A DNA stretch of 64,000 nt from Oscillospiraceae bacterium (GCA_021200775.1 JAJQGB010000009.1:67773-131772); one strand, 5' to 3'. Positions 41,519-50,513 are shown, counted from the stretch's first letter. Made by a program: numbers and translations. The notes: generated by a model from the letters alone, not told the origin.

Positions 41519-41642
41519 TTTTTCCTAATTGTCATCACATTATCACAATCAGGGACTACAATACCCGTTATTGGCGGCGTATTGTACACGTTGCGCTTGA
41601 ACAACGAAAAGAATTTATCAAAAGAAAGGCAAAGAAATTCCA

Positions 41643-42800
41643 ATGAACAAATTTTTGAAACTACTCGCATTCATCATGGCTTTGGTGATTGCGGTATCAT
41701 GCTTCGCATCCTGCGGAGACACTGCTACAGATGAGGACGATACGTCCGATTCGACAACATCCGATTCCACAGATACCACCGGAGACGATTCCGAAACGGA
41801 AACCCTTGCGGCTGGTCTTTATATCGACGGCGAATCGATTGACACCGAGAATCTCGTAATGCTCACCATCACCGGCGACGGAATCGACGAGCCTATCGAA
41901 GTCATGTTCGATGAGTACAGATATATGTATATGTATCTTCTCAGCTACTACGGACTTACCGACGACTCTTATTGGGAGAATAACGAATCCCTTTTCGAGA
42001 CCTTCATGACGATTGTCGATTACTATGTCGAGGATCAGCAGTGGGGAGCAATCCTGGCTCAGATGTACGATATCGAGCTCGACGATGATGATTATGCTGA
42101 AATCGAAGAGATTATGCAGGAAGAAGTCGACAGCTTCGATTCGGAAGACGAGTTCAACTATGCACTTGAAGCAAGTGGCATCACCTATGACCTTCTCGAA
42201 AGAGTCATAACCCAGAGCGTTCTCTGCGAAAAAGTTTATCAGGTTCTCTATGGCGACCAGGGAGCAATCCTCCTCGGAACCGAAGATGAAATCAAGGAAG
42301 ACCTCCAGAACGACTATGTAAGAGTTTACCACGTTCTCATCACCAACGACCACTTTGCTGATGACGAAGAATATGCCGACGCTACCGATGAGGAGCTTCA
42401 GGCGGCGGCTCTTGCCTATGCTGAAGAAATCCTTGCCGCAATCCAGGCAAGCGACGACATCGAAGCCGCTGTTTATGAGTATGCTCAGGACGCTGACGAC
42501 TCCGGAATGGTCGACAACGAAGCAGGCTATATGTTCACCTACGGCGACATGGTAGAGGATTTCGAGAATGCATCGTTTGCGCTTGAAGTCGGCGAGCTCA
42601 GCGGAATTGTTGAGAGCGTCTATGGCTACCACATCATCTACAGACTTGAACAGGACGAGTATATCGAAGAGAACTGGGACGACCTTCTTTCCGACTACAT
42701 CAGCATCGAGTTCAACAACTATGTTGACGAAGTCCTTGAAAACTGCACGATGACCTACAACGAGTATCACGATATACTCACCTATGGTTGCATCCAGTAG
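41643..42800 (+). CDS. prsA: PrsA-like lipoprotein foldase (parvulin PPIase)
   Basis: A 385-residue lipoprotein acting outside the membrane to fold secreted proteins. The signal peptide ends FASC (lipid Cys24), then a very acidic linker with Thr/Ser. A SurA/PrsA-type helical domain (about 90-215) follows, then a parvulin domain (about 220-350) containing VRVYHVLITNDHF, then MFTYGDMVEDFENASFALEVGELSGIVESVYGYHIIYRLE. The protein is strongly acidic overall. GAAAGGCAAAG precedes the ATG. Its stop lies inside the first hairpin of a palindromic cluster. Confidence 0.88.
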   Translation: MNKFLKLLAFIMALVIAVSCFASCGDTATDEDDTSDSTTSDSTDTTGDDSETETLAAGLYIDGESIDTENLVMLTITGDGIDEPIEVMFDEYRYMYMYLLSYYGLTDDSYWENNESLFETFMTIVDYYVEDQQWGAILAQMYDIELDDDDYAEIEEIMQEEVDSFDSEDEFNYALEASGITYDLLERVITQSVLCEKVYQVLYGDQGAILLGTEDEIKEDLQNDYVRVYHVLITNDHFADDEEYADATDEELQAAALAYAEEILAAIQASDDIEAAVYEYAQDADDSGMVDNEAGYMFTYGDMVEDFENASFALEVGELSGIVESVYGYHIIYRLEQDEYIEENWDDLLSDYISIEFNNYVDEVLENCTMTYNEYHDILTYGCIQ

Positions 42801-42877
42801 TTGCCTGCGGCAACTACGAAAGAACGGCTAAAATAGCTCTGATGGCTATTTTACGGGCAATGCCCGCCGCCGTTCTT
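42797..42877. repeat. Compound palindromic element (three-way-junction type)
   Basis: GTAGTTGCC-TGC-GGCAACTAC (42797-42817) overlaps the prsA stop. Directly after, the outer arms AAGAACGGC/GCCGTTCTT (42820-42828, 42869-42877) enclose two complete hairpins: TAAAATAGC/GCTATTTTA (42829-42853) and CGGGC-AAT-GCCCG (42854-42866). No T-tract follows. Confidence 0.8.
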
Positions 42878-42918
42878 ACCGTAAATTTTAAATTTAAGAG
42901 CAGGGAAGCGATAAAGCT

Positions 42919-44037
42919 ATGAAAAGTTTATTCAGACTTATTTCCGTAGTCCTAATCGCCTCCCTACTTTTTTCTGCTTGCGGGAACGTGGAGATTACAA
43001 CTGGCAACGGCGAGATTACCATCTACACAACCGAAGCTACTACTGTAACTACCACAGTGGCGACTACCACCACTGAAGCCACAACCACTACTGAGGCTAC
43101 AACCACAGTTGCCACTACTACAGAGGCAGAGCCCGAAGTCGTTGAAATTGATTTTTCGTTCCCCGAAGAATTCTTCGCAGAATTGCAGGAAATTTTCGAC
43201 CGGTACGGCGTCAACCTGAACTGTGACGGCGACGAAGAGGATTGCTCATGCGACATCTATAACGAAACTCTCGACGAGGATGGCAATGTCCTGTCCCGTG
43301 AAAAGGTCGTCTCCATTTACTACATGGATTTGGAAACCGGCTACTCGTTCGAGATTAACCCAGGCGTTCACTATCCCGTCGCAAGCTGTGTCAAGATTCC
43401 GTTTGTCGTATATCTTTATGAGAAATTAGCCGCCGGCGAAATCGACGGCGACACGGTGCTTACATACGAACAGCGCCATTACATGGGCGGCACCGGAATC
43501 ATCCAGGACGGCGAGGTTGGCGACCAGTATACGGTGATGGAGCTTCTCGAACTTTCGGTAATCCGGAGCGATAACATCGCTTACCAGATGCTGAAAGACC
43601 TCATCAGTTGGGACGAGTTCGCCGAATACTGCGCCGAAAAGGGCTGTACGCACGAGATTGACACCCGGCTCACTCAGGAGAAAATCTGCACCGAGTCGGC
43701 GGGAACCTATGCCCGGATTCTGGCTGAGTTCTTAGAGAGCGACAATCCATATGTCGAGACCTTCAAGTCACATCTCGCCATCACCCGAATCCCGATGATT
43801 AAGTCGAGCTATACTCTTTACCGCAAATACGGCTGGACTCAGTACGCCTTCCACGATATCGCCTACGTTGAAGCCGAGCACCCGTATGTGTTGGCGATTC
43901 TTACGAACCTTGAAGGCGAGGACAACTCAGATTATTCACTCTACAGCGAGATTTCATATCTTATAGAAGGCTATGCCGATGCGGTCTGGGACGCTGTTCA
44001 GCAGGAAATATCAGAAAATAGCGCAGATAATACTTGA
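42919..44037 (+). CDS. Class A beta-lactamase-fold serine hydrolase lipoprotein
   Basis: A 372-residue lipoprotein. Signal peptide with FSAC (lipid Cys21), then a long Thr/Ala/Glu stalk (TTEATTVTTTVATTTTEATT). The catalytic domain shows ASCVKIP (the SxxK serine and lysine), RSDNIAY (the SDN motif) and a KYGW triplet in place of KTG. I see no clear class A Glu166 loop, so I would not call it an antibiotic resistance enzyme; a peptidoglycan-related serine hydrolase is more likely. A small Cys-rich acidic insert (NCDGDEEDCSCD) precedes the catalytic domain. Confidence 0.85.
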   Translation: MKSLFRLISVVLIASLLFSACGNVEITTGNGEITIYTTEATTVTTTVATTTTEATTTTEATTTVATTTEAEPEVVEIDFSFPEEFFAELQEIFDRYGVNLNCDGDEEDCSCDIYNETLDEDGNVLSREKVVSIYYMDLETGYSFEINPGVHYPVASCVKIPFVVYLYEKLAAGEIDGDTVLTYEQRHYMGGTGIIQDGEVGDQYTVMELLELSVIRSDNIAYQMLKDLISWDEFAEYCAEKGCTHEIDTRLTQEKICTESAGTYARILAEFLESDNPYVETFKSHLAITRIPMIKSSYTLYRKYGWTQYAFHDIAYVEAEHPYVLAILTNLEGEDNSDYSLYSEISYLIEGYADAVWDAVQQEISENSADNT

Positions 44038-44062
44038 AATGCGCCTGAATATTTGGTAAAAT
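44034..44062 (+). promoter_or_regulatory. malQ promoter
   Basis: TTGAAA (44034-44039, overlapping the previous stop), 17 bp, TAAAAT (44057-44062), preceded by TTTGG. Confidence 0.55.
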
Positions 44063-44091
44063 AGTCGTAATAGTTACGGCTATTTTTATTA
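44063..44091 (+). terminator. Small hairpin and T-tract ahead of malQ
   Basis: AGTCGTAA and TTACGGCT (one G-U pair, three-base loop) are followed by ATTTTTATT. It can end the serine hydrolase transcript, and being near the malQ start of transcription it could also attenuate malQ. Confidence 0.5.
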
Positions 44092-44113
44092 TCAGAAAAC
44101 GGAGGAAATGTGT

Positions 44114-45631
44114 ATGAGAGTCAGCGGTATTCTCTTAGGAATATCATCGCTTTGGGGCGACTATGGAATCGGAAAAATGGGCAAGGAAGCAAGGGAGTTT
44201 GTCGACTTTTTAAGAAAGTCGGAACAGCACTACTGGCAGATTCTTCCCTTATCTCCCACAAGCTATGGCGATTCGCCCTATCAGTCCTGCTCGGTGTATG
44301 CCGGAAACCCTTATTTAATCGATTTGGAGACGCTTGAAAAGGACGGGCTTCTGAAGGCTTCAGAATACAAAACCGTCAAGTATGGCGACAATCCACGTTA
44401 CATCAACTACGGAATGTTGTATGAGACCATCTGGGATACTCTCAGAATCGCTTTTTCGAGATTCAAGCCTGATGAAGATTACAAGGCTTTCCTTGAAAAA
44501 GAGTCAAAGTGGGTCGGGAACTATGCGCTCTTCATGGCTCTTAAAGACGAAAACGGCGGTCTCCCGTGGTTCGAGTGGGATAAGCCCTTGAAGCTGGCGG
44601 AGCCTGAAGCAATCGCCGAAGCGAAACAGCGCCTTTCAAAAGAAATCGACTTCTACATATTCATTCAGTATGAGTTTTATAAGCAGTGGTACTCGCTCAA
44701 AAAGTACGCAAACGACAAGGGAATCGAGATTATCGGCGATATGCCGATATACTGCGCTCACGACAGCGTCGACGTCTGGCTGAACCCGGAGCTTTTCGAG
44801 CTGGATGAGGACAGAAATCCCGTCAACGTCGCCGGTTGCCCGCCGGATGACTACGCTACAAAGGGACAGCTCTGGGGAAATCCATTATACGACTGGAAGA
44901 AGATGCAGCTTGACGGCTACAATTGGTGGGTTCAGAGAATTGCGCACACCACCGACATCTACGATGTTGTGAGAATCGACCATTTCAGAGGCTTTGCCGG
45001 CTACTATTCAATCCCGTATGGCGACGAGGACGCCATAAAAGGCACCTGGAAGAAGGGACCGGGAATGGAGCTCTTCAACTCCGCCAACTACTGGCTCGGA
45101 AAGAAGAGAATCATCGCTGAGGATTTGGGACTCATCACTCCTGATGTCGTGAAGCTACTTAAAGACACCGAATACCCGGGAATGAAGGCATTGCAGTTCG
45201 CCTTCGACCCGACCGGAAAGTCGGATTATCTTCCCTGCAACTACACCTCCACCAATTATGTTGCCTATGTCTCTACCCACGACTCGGACACCGCAAAAGG
45301 CTGGGCTGACGGGCTTTCCGGCAAGGCTCTGAACTTCGCTAAGAGATATCTTGGAATCAAGAGCAAAAAAGAGATTCCGGACGCACTTATCCGCCTCGGC
45401 TGGTCGAGCACCGCCGACGTCGTAATAGCACAGCCTCAGGACTTTTTGGAGCTCGGAAACGAAGCGAGAATCAACGTTCCGTCAACCGTCGGAACGAACT
45501 GGCGCTGGAGAATCTCGAAAGAGGAGCTGAGCTCGTCACTTTCACGAAGACTGAGAGTCTTGACCGAGACCTTCAACCGTGTTCCCGAATATCCGGAGCC
45601 TGAAAAAGCGGCTGAAAAGACCGAAAAGTAA
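44114..45631 (+). CDS. malQ: 4-alpha-glucanotransferase (amylomaltase)
   Basis: A 505-residue GH77 enzyme that transfers glucan chains between malto-oligosaccharides. Motifs include RVSGILLGISSLWGDYGIGKMG, LPLSPTSYGDSPYQS, IIGDMPIYCAHDSVDVW, DVVRIDHFRGFAGYYSIP (nucleophile region), IIAEDLGLITPDV (acid/base Glu) and YVSTHDSDTAKGW. The start at 44114 is 8 nt from GGAGG; the ATG two codons earlier is too close. It works in starch/glycogen sugar use, complementing the disaccharide phosphorylase. Confidence 0.96.
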   Translation: MRVSGILLGISSLWGDYGIGKMGKEAREFVDFLRKSEQHYWQILPLSPTSYGDSPYQSCSVYAGNPYLIDLETLEKDGLLKASEYKTVKYGDNPRYINYGMLYETIWDTLRIAFSRFKPDEDYKAFLEKESKWVGNYALFMALKDENGGLPWFEWDKPLKLAEPEAIAEAKQRLSKEIDFYIFIQYEFYKQWYSLKKYANDKGIEIIGDMPIYCAHDSVDVWLNPELFELDEDRNPVNVAGCPPDDYATKGQLWGNPLYDWKKMQLDGYNWWVQRIAHTTDIYDVVRIDHFRGFAGYYSIPYGDEDAIKGTWKKGPGMELFNSANYWLGKKRIIAEDLGLITPDVVKLLKDTEYPGMKALQFAFDPTGKSDYLPCNYTSTNYVAYVSTHDSDTAKGWADGLSGKALNFAKRYLGIKSKKEIPDALIRLGWSSTADVVIAQPQDFLELGNEARINVPSTVGTNWRWRISKEELSSSLSRRLRVLTETFNRVPEYPEPEKAAEKTEK

Positions 45632-45640
45632 AAATATATC

Positions 45641-45669
45641 TTGCGTTTTTCTCGTAACTCTGTTATTAT
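45641..45669 (+). promoter_or_regulatory. mscL promoter
   Basis: TTGCGT (45641-45646), 17 bp, TATTAT (45664-45669). The leader then holds a small hairpin CGGCTT-TTC-AAGCCG (45684-45698). Confidence 0.55.
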
Positions 45670-45724
45670 TATAAATAAGAAAACGGCTTTTCAAGCCGAA
45701 AATCACTGAAAGAAGGATTTTATC

Positions 45725-46213
45725 ATGGACGTAAAAGAAACAGCTAAGAAGGGCGAAGGCAAGGCTAAGGCATTTCTTACCGAATTCAAGGCTATGATTT
45801 CAAAGGGCAATGTTGTCGATATGGCAGTCGGCGTTATCATCGGCTCTGCATTCAGCAGTATCGTAACCTCACTTGTAAACGACATCATCATGCCGTTCAT
45901 CAGCATCATCACCGGCGGCATCAACTTCGAGGACTGGAAGTGGGTATTGAAGGCGGCTTCCGTCAACGAAGCGGGAGAAGAAGTAGCAGAAGTCGCAGTT
46001 ACATTCGGCAACTTCATATCTGTAGTACTTAACTTCCTCATCGTTGCACTCTGCATCTTCCTCGTAATCAAGCTTATCGGCAGTGCAAAGAACAAGGTCA
46101 AGCACGAAGAGCCAGCTCCCGAGCCCGAAGCTCCCGCAGAGCCTGTTATTACAGAGCTCGATGTTCTGAAGTCAATCGAAGCAAAGCTCGACGCTATTGC
46201 GGAGAAGAAGTAA
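45725..46213 (+). CDS. mscL: Large-conductance mechanosensitive channel
   Basis: A 162-residue membrane channel released by osmotic downshock. The first helix is GNVVDMAVGVIIGSAFSSIVTSLVNDIIMPFI, the second VTFGNFISVVLNFLIVALCIFLVIKLI, separated by a periplasmic loop. The cytoplasmic helix is lengthened by a Pro/Glu-rich segment (EPAPEPEAPAEP). The N-terminal extension (MDVKETAKKGEGKAKAFLTEFKAMISK) is somewhat longer than in E. coli. GAAAGAAGG precedes the ATG. Confidence 0.96.
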   Translation: MDVKETAKKGEGKAKAFLTEFKAMISKGNVVDMAVGVIIGSAFSSIVTSLVNDIIMPFISIITGGINFEDWKWVLKAASVNEAGEEVAEVAVTFGNFISVVLNFLIVALCIFLVIKLIGSAKNKVKHEEPAPEPEAPAEPVITELDVLKSIEAKLDAIAEKK

Positions 46214-46259
46214 ACCCTTCAGTCGCCTTCGGCGCCAGCGGCTTGCCGTAGGCAAGTGT
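46213..46259 (-). repeat. Palindromic repeat element, copy E (hybrid)
   Basis: It opens AACCCTTCAGTCGCC-TTC-GGCGCCAGC, the same end as copies A/B read in reverse. Where those have the CTCCCCT hairpin, this one has CTTGCC-GTA-GGCAAG (46239-46259), the hairpin type also found inside the tRNA-Thr remnant. Confidence 0.75.
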
Positions 46260-46297
46260 CCCATTCTCAGGTGAGCCTTTTGGCTTTCGGCAGAACG

Positions 46298-46354
46298 AAA
46301 AAAGCCTCCCCTGAAAGGGGAGGTGGACGCACCGCAGGTGCGGACGGAAGGGTT
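46298..46354 (+). repeat. Palindromic repeat element, copy D (inverted to E)
   Basis: A6-GCCTCCCCT-GAA-AGGGGAGG (46305-46323), then GCACC-GCA-GGTGC (46329-46341) and the end GGAAGGGTTTA, running into the HAD gene stop. Copies D and E form an inverted pair, as do A and B. Confidence 0.8.
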
Positions 46355-47004
46355 TACAGCTTCGTATAATCCTCAATAATCAAATCGCAAATCTCACGCA
46401 TCTTTTCCCAGTCGTCCTTCGAGTGCTCTTCGAGTACACCGACTGTGTACATGTCTGCGGCTTTGGCACCTACGCATCCTAAGTAGATGTCTTCAAAAAC
46501 GGCGCAGGAAGCGGGATTAGCGACTCCGGCTTTTTCGGCGGCTAGTAAATAGACGTCGGGAAAGCCCTTTTTGCGCTTGACCTCGTCTGTCGTGACGAAA
46601 ACGTCGAATAAATCCAATACTCCGTGCCTTTCAAGGCAGGGCTTGAAAAGCTCGGGTCTTGATGCCGTCGCAAGGGCAATCTTTACGCCACTACTATGGA
46701 GCTTCGTTATGAACTCTTTAGCTCCGGCGACCATTTCAATCACATTTGCATAATCGTACTGCAATTCTTCGAGCCATTCGTTCATGACGACTTCCTTCGG
46801 GTCGGTGACGCCGCACTCGGCTATAACATAATCCGCCGCCTGGGAGAAATTAAGCGTCGAAACCCTGTCGTAAAAATCACTAGGAATCGGCAGGTTTCTC
46901 CTCTTCATAAAATTGATGTCGACCTCCCGCCAGGCGCTTATAGACTCCACCAGAGTCCCGTCAAGGTCGAAAATAGCACAGCTGATGTCTTTGTAGAAAT
47001 TCAT
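46354..47004 (-). CDS. HAD-family sugar phosphatase / beta-phosphoglucomutase-like protein
   Basis: A 216-residue HAD hydrolase. Motif I is FDLDGTLVES (D13 nucleophile, D15), motif II ALATASR, motif III KKGFPDVYLLAAEKAG, motif IV FEDIYLG. The cap is the helical C1 type used by beta-phosphoglucomutase-like and sugar phosphatases. The start at 47004 is 7 nt from AAGGAGG; the frame runs further upstream without a ribosome site. Substrate unknown. Confidence 0.9.
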   Translation of the reverse strand: MNFYKDISCAIFDLDGTLVESISAWREVDINFMKRRNLPIPSDFYDRVSTLNFSQAADYVIAECGVTDPKEVVMNEWLEELQYDYANVIEMVAGAKEFITKLHSSGVKIALATASRPELFKPCLERHGVLDLFDVFVTTDEVKRKKGFPDVYLLAAEKAGVANPASCAVFEDIYLGCVGAKAADMYTVGVLEEHSKDDWEKMREICDLIIEDYTKL

Positions 47005-47071
47005 AACTATCCTCCTTACATTTGTCATATTTAAATTTTACCCTAATTCGCACAAATTGTCAACTCGCACC

Positions 47072-47100
47072 TTGCAAAATCTGTGTGAATTTTATATAAT
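47072..47100 (+). promoter_or_regulatory. recG promoter
   Basis: TTGCAA (47072-47077), 17 bp, TATAAT (47095-47100). Confidence 0.75.
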
Positions 47101-47128
47101 AGGTTCAGAAATTTCCGGAGGTGACAGA

Positions 47129-49144
47129 ATGAAGCTCGATGATGATATCAAGTATTTAAAGGGCGTGGGACCGAAGCGTGCCGAGATTTTTGCGAAGCTC
47201 GGTATCCACACGGTGCGGGACTTATTGTATCACTTGCCGAGAAATTACACCGATTTTTCGTCGCCCGTATCTATTGAAGAAGCAGTTTTGGACGAAGTCA
47301 ATATCCTCCGGTGCCGGTGTGCCGGCAAGCACTCCTATCAGTATACTCGCCGTGGGATGCAAATATTCCAGCTTACGTTCACCGACGGCAAGGACGACAT
47401 TTTCGTCACCCTTTTCAATCAGGGCTATCTTTATGACAAGATTAAGCTTGATGAAGATTACTTCCTCATCGGGAAAGTCACCGGTACCCTCACCGAGCGT
47501 GCAATGTCGGGTCCCGAGATTGTCGAGATATCAAAAGCCGACACTATCCGCCCGGTTTATCCTCTGACAGAGGGTATGACCGAGAATATTTTAAGAAACT
47601 GCATGAAGAATGCCCTCACATGCTTAGACACCGAAACCTGTGAGGTAATGCCTGAAGCTGTCATAAAAAAAGCCGGTCTCATGAAGACCGACGATGCACT
47701 GAGATATATTCACTTCCCAAGAAACCAATCGGATGTAATTCCCGCCCGCAAGCGCCTTGCATTTGATGAGCTGACGACCCTGCAACTGGGGATGTTGTCC
47801 TTAAAAGACCGCAACCGCACTCTGACGCCATATGTGATGGAGAATTTCTCGCTCGACGAGTTCTATCGTTCGCTTCCGTTCGAGTCGACCGGTGCGCAGA
47901 GAAGGGCAATCTCCGAATGTGTTTCGGATATGTCACGGGATGTTCCGATGAACCGCCTAATCATGGGCGATGTCGGCTCGGGAAAGACGGTTGTTGCGGC
48001 GGCATGTTGCCTTCTTGCTCACTTAAACGGCACCCAGTCCTGCCTTATGGCTCCGACCGAAGTGTTGGCAGACCAGCACGCCGAAACACTATCAAAATTT
48101 CTGGAGCCGCTTGGCGTGAAAGTTGCGCTTCTGAAGGGTTCAATGTCCACAAAAGAAAAAAATCAGGTCAGGAAGGGTCTTGCCACCGGCGAATACAGCG
48201 TCGCAGTCGGCACGCATGCCCTCTTCCAGAAAGCAACGGAGTTTAATAATCTCGCACTTGTCATCACCGACGAACAGCACCGTTTCGGCGTCAACCAGCG
48301 TGACGCCCTTGCCGGCAAAGGCATAAATCCTCACCGCCTCGTAATGAGTGCAACCCCGATTCCGAGGACTCTGGCACTTATGATTTACGGCGAGCTCGAC
48401 ATCTCGGTGCTTGATGAGATGCCGAAAGGCAGGCTTAAAATTGAAACCTACGCTGTCACCGGAAAACTACGGCAACGTGCCTATAACTTCGTAAAGAACC
48501 TTCTGAATCAGGGCAGGCAGGCATACATCATCTGCCCGGCAATCGACGAAGAAGAGGGTATGCAGAGCGTTCTTGAATACGCCGAGAGAATCAAGTCGGC
48601 AGATTTCAATGATTACACCGTCGGCGTCCTTCACGGAAAGATGAAATCCGCCGAGAAAGAGCAAGTCATGGAGAGCTTCAAAAACGGCGACATTCAGGTT
48701 CTTGTTTCGACGACTGTTGTCGAGGTCGGCGTCGACGTCCCGAATGCGGCTGTTATGCTGATTGAGAATGCAGACCGCTTCGGTCTCAGCCAGCTCCACC
48801 AGCTCCGTGGGCGAGTCGGCAGGGGAGAATATCAGTCCTACTGCATTTTAGTCACCGACAATGTGACGGAAACGTCAAAGAAGCGTCTCAAAGCCCTTTC
48901 ATCGACCTCCGATGGCTTTGAGATAAGCGAACTCGACCTTAATCTCCGTGGACCCGGCGACTTCTTCGGCGACCGCCAGCACGGCTTGCCGACCTTTAAA
49001 ATCGCCGACATCGCCGCCGACACGGATATCTTAAAACTTGCAAGGGAATCTGCGGAGGAAATCTATGCTTCCGGATATCTTGAAACGGAACAGGGAAGAG
49101 GGCTCAAAGAGAATGTTCAGAAACTGTGGACAGATGCGTCCTGA
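47129..49144 (+). CDS. recG: ATP-dependent DNA helicase RecG
   Basis: A 671-residue branch-migration helicase for stalled forks. It has an N-terminal helical region (LKGVGPKRAEIFAKLGI), the OB-fold wedge domain (about 55-150), SF2 motifs with GDVGSGKT (K286), DEQHRFGV, SATPIPRTLALMIYGELD, VSTTVVEVGVDVPNA and LHQLRGRVGRG, and the C-terminal GDFFGDRQHGLP hallmark. The start at 47129 follows CCGGAGGTGA. The last 41 bp overlap the 3' end of the sigma factor gene on the other strand. Confidence 0.96.
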   Translation: MKLDDDIKYLKGVGPKRAEIFAKLGIHTVRDLLYHLPRNYTDFSSPVSIEEAVLDEVNILRCRCAGKHSYQYTRRGMQIFQLTFTDGKDDIFVTLFNQGYLYDKIKLDEDYFLIGKVTGTLTERAMSGPEIVEISKADTIRPVYPLTEGMTENILRNCMKNALTCLDTETCEVMPEAVIKKAGLMKTDDALRYIHFPRNQSDVIPARKRLAFDELTTLQLGMLSLKDRNRTLTPYVMENFSLDEFYRSLPFESTGAQRRAISECVSDMSRDVPMNRLIMGDVGSGKTVVAAACCLLAHLNGTQSCLMAPTEVLADQHAETLSKFLEPLGVKVALLKGSMSTKEKNQVRKGLATGEYSVAVGTHALFQKATEFNNLALVITDEQHRFGVNQRDALAGKGINPHRLVMSATPIPRTLALMIYGELDISVLDEMPKGRLKIETYAVTGKLRQRAYNFVKNLLNQGRQAYIICPAIDEEEGMQSVLEYAERIKSADFNDYTVGVLHGKMKSAEKEQVMESFKNGDIQVLVSTTVVEVGVDVPNAAVMLIENADRFGLSQLHQLRGRVGRGEYQSYCILVTDNVTETSKKRLKALSSTSDGFEISELDLNLRGPGDFFGDRQHGLPTFKIADIAADTDILKLARESAEEIYASGYLETEQGRGLKENVQKLWTDAS

Positions 49145-49682
49145 GCCCAATTCTGACCCTATGTAGCATACTCTTCACCCCAGCCTCGGTCATTCCGAGG
49201 CTTTTTGCTATCTCGGAAAGGGTATCAGAGTAGAAATACCGCATCACAAACGCCACCCGGGCGTCCTTCTTGAGGGTATAGAGATAGCTTTCGATAGCCT
49301 CCGCCAGGAGCTTCACGTCGAGCTCCTCTTCGGGAGTTGAGCCGCCTGTCACGCAATCTTCAAGCTCCGAGAGCGACACCGCATACTCCGAGGATTTTCT
49401 TTTCTCCCGATTCCTCTTGCGGTAGATGTCTATCGAATACTGCCGGGTAATTTTGCCTAAGTATGTAGACAGTATGCTCGGCCTCTGCTCCGGCATCGAG
49501 TTCCACGCCTTCAGATATGTCTCGTTGACGCTCTCCTCGCTGTCCTGCATGTCGTTGAGCACAGAATAGGCAATCTTCATGAGATACTTCTCGTACTTCT
49601 CCTGCGTAATCCTGATAGCCTCCTCGTTTCTGTCCCAGTACAGATTAACTATAGCTTCGTCAGTAGTAATGATGTTTTCCAT
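49104..49682 (-). CDS. ECF-type RNA polymerase sigma factor
   Basis: A 192-residue sigma-70 family protein with only regions 2 and 4. Region 2 includes YEKYLMKIAYSVLNDMQDSEESVNETYLKAWNS, the region 2.4-like ITRQYSIDIYRKRNRE; region 4 is the helix-turn-helix FYSDTLSEIAKSLGMTEAGVKSMLHRVR. AGGGGG lies ahead of the start. It is the last gene of an operon behind two paralogous membrane proteins. It overlaps recG tail-to-tail, so strong expression of one may affect the other. Confidence 0.92.
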   Translation of the reverse strand: MENIITTDEAIVNLYWDRNEEAIRITQEKYEKYLMKIAYSVLNDMQDSEESVNETYLKAWNSMPEQRPSILSTYLGKITRQYSIDIYRKRNREKRKSSEYAVSLSELEDCVTGGSTPEEELDVKLLAEAIESYLYTLKKDARVAFVMRYFYSDTLSEIAKSLGMTEAGVKSMLHRVRIGLRTHLSTVSEHSL

Positions 49683-49694
49683 GGTTTGTCCCCC

Positions 49695-50513
49695 TTAATC
49701 GTAGTCAATTTCGACTTCGTCGTCTGTTATGTTTGTATTATTGTCGAGGAAGCCTCGTGCTTCCCAATCGGTTCTTATAAACTCGCCCAAGGTCTCGGCA
49801 TCCACATATGACGAGAACAGCATCGGGTTGTTTTCGGCTGAGAAGTAGGTTTCGCTCGCCTCTTCAACCAGGCTCGGGATATATTCACTCGTGATGAATG
49901 CTTCTGTGCCGAGATGGTAAGCCGTGCCATCCACCAAGAGATATTCAAGCTCGCCGACCGGCACTCTCCAAGTATCTGAGCTCCCGAACACCGCTGACAT
50001 AAACGTCATCCCGACCTCATACATCGGCTTCCCCAGATACTGCTGCTCCTTATCGCCTGCATGGGCGATATTCATGTAGTAGTCGACCTCGCAGTCCTCA
50101 AGCCAGTCGTAGGTCACATGGACATAGTAGAGCGTCGTGTGCCGGGTAAAGATGTCCGAACCGGTGAGCTCATAAGCTTCTTCCGGACTATAGACCGAGA
50201 CTATCTCGAAGGTTATAAATTGCAGATTCTTATACCCCGAGAGATAGTCGCAGAGGTCCTCGTAGCAGGTGACAATCCCTGTCGCCGAGTCGTCGATAGT
50301 CTCGACGGTGTAGGGTTCGATTTCAATCGGCAATTCTGTGTCTCTGCTGAGATACACTGCGCCCAGTACTATCAAACATACACATGCGGCTATTGCCACG
50401 CATCTCACGGCGACCCGATTCGCCCGTTTTCGCCCTCGGAGGGCGTCGGCTTCCTGAAGAATCTTATCGCTCAGAAGCCCTATCGCATCGCTAAGCTTTT
50501 CAATAGTTCCCAT
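49695..50513 (-). CDS. Membrane protein paralogue of the ECF operon (candidate anti-sigma factor)
   Basis: A 272-residue single-pass protein. A cytoplasmic N terminus of about 33 residues (MGTIEKLSDAIGLLSDKILQEADALRGRKRAN) is followed by one helix (AVRCVAIAACVCLIVLGAVYL) and a 215-residue extracytoplasmic, acidic domain that I do not recognise. The N terminus is nearly the same as in the gene upstream, so both probably bind the same partner, most simply the sigma factor 12 bp downstream. It overlaps the preceding gene by 14 bp. No zinc-binding HxxxCxxC is visible in the N terminus. Confidence 0.8.
   Translation of the reverse strand: MGTIEKLSDAIGLLSDKILQEADALRGRKRANRVAVRCVAIAACVCLIVLGAVYLSRDTELPIEIEPYTVETIDDSATGIVTCYEDLCDYLSGYKNLQFITFEIVSVYSPEEAYELTGSDIFTRHTTLYYVHVTYDWLEDCEVDYYMNIAHAGDKEQQYLGKPMYEVGMTFMSAVFGSSDTWRVPVGELEYLLVDGTAYHLGTEAFITSEYIPSLVEEASETYFSAENNPMLFSSYVDAETLGEFIRTDWEARGFLDNNTNITDDEVEIDYD

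Noticed and set aside
41697..42770. 357-codon minus-strand frame over prsA
   Set aside because: Antisense shadow of an acidic lipoprotein gene; no ribosome site or family.
42919..44037. Antibiotic-resistance beta-lactamase
   Set aside because: SxxK and SDN are present but KTG is KYG and no clear class A Glu loop is seen; a wall-related hydrolase is more likely.
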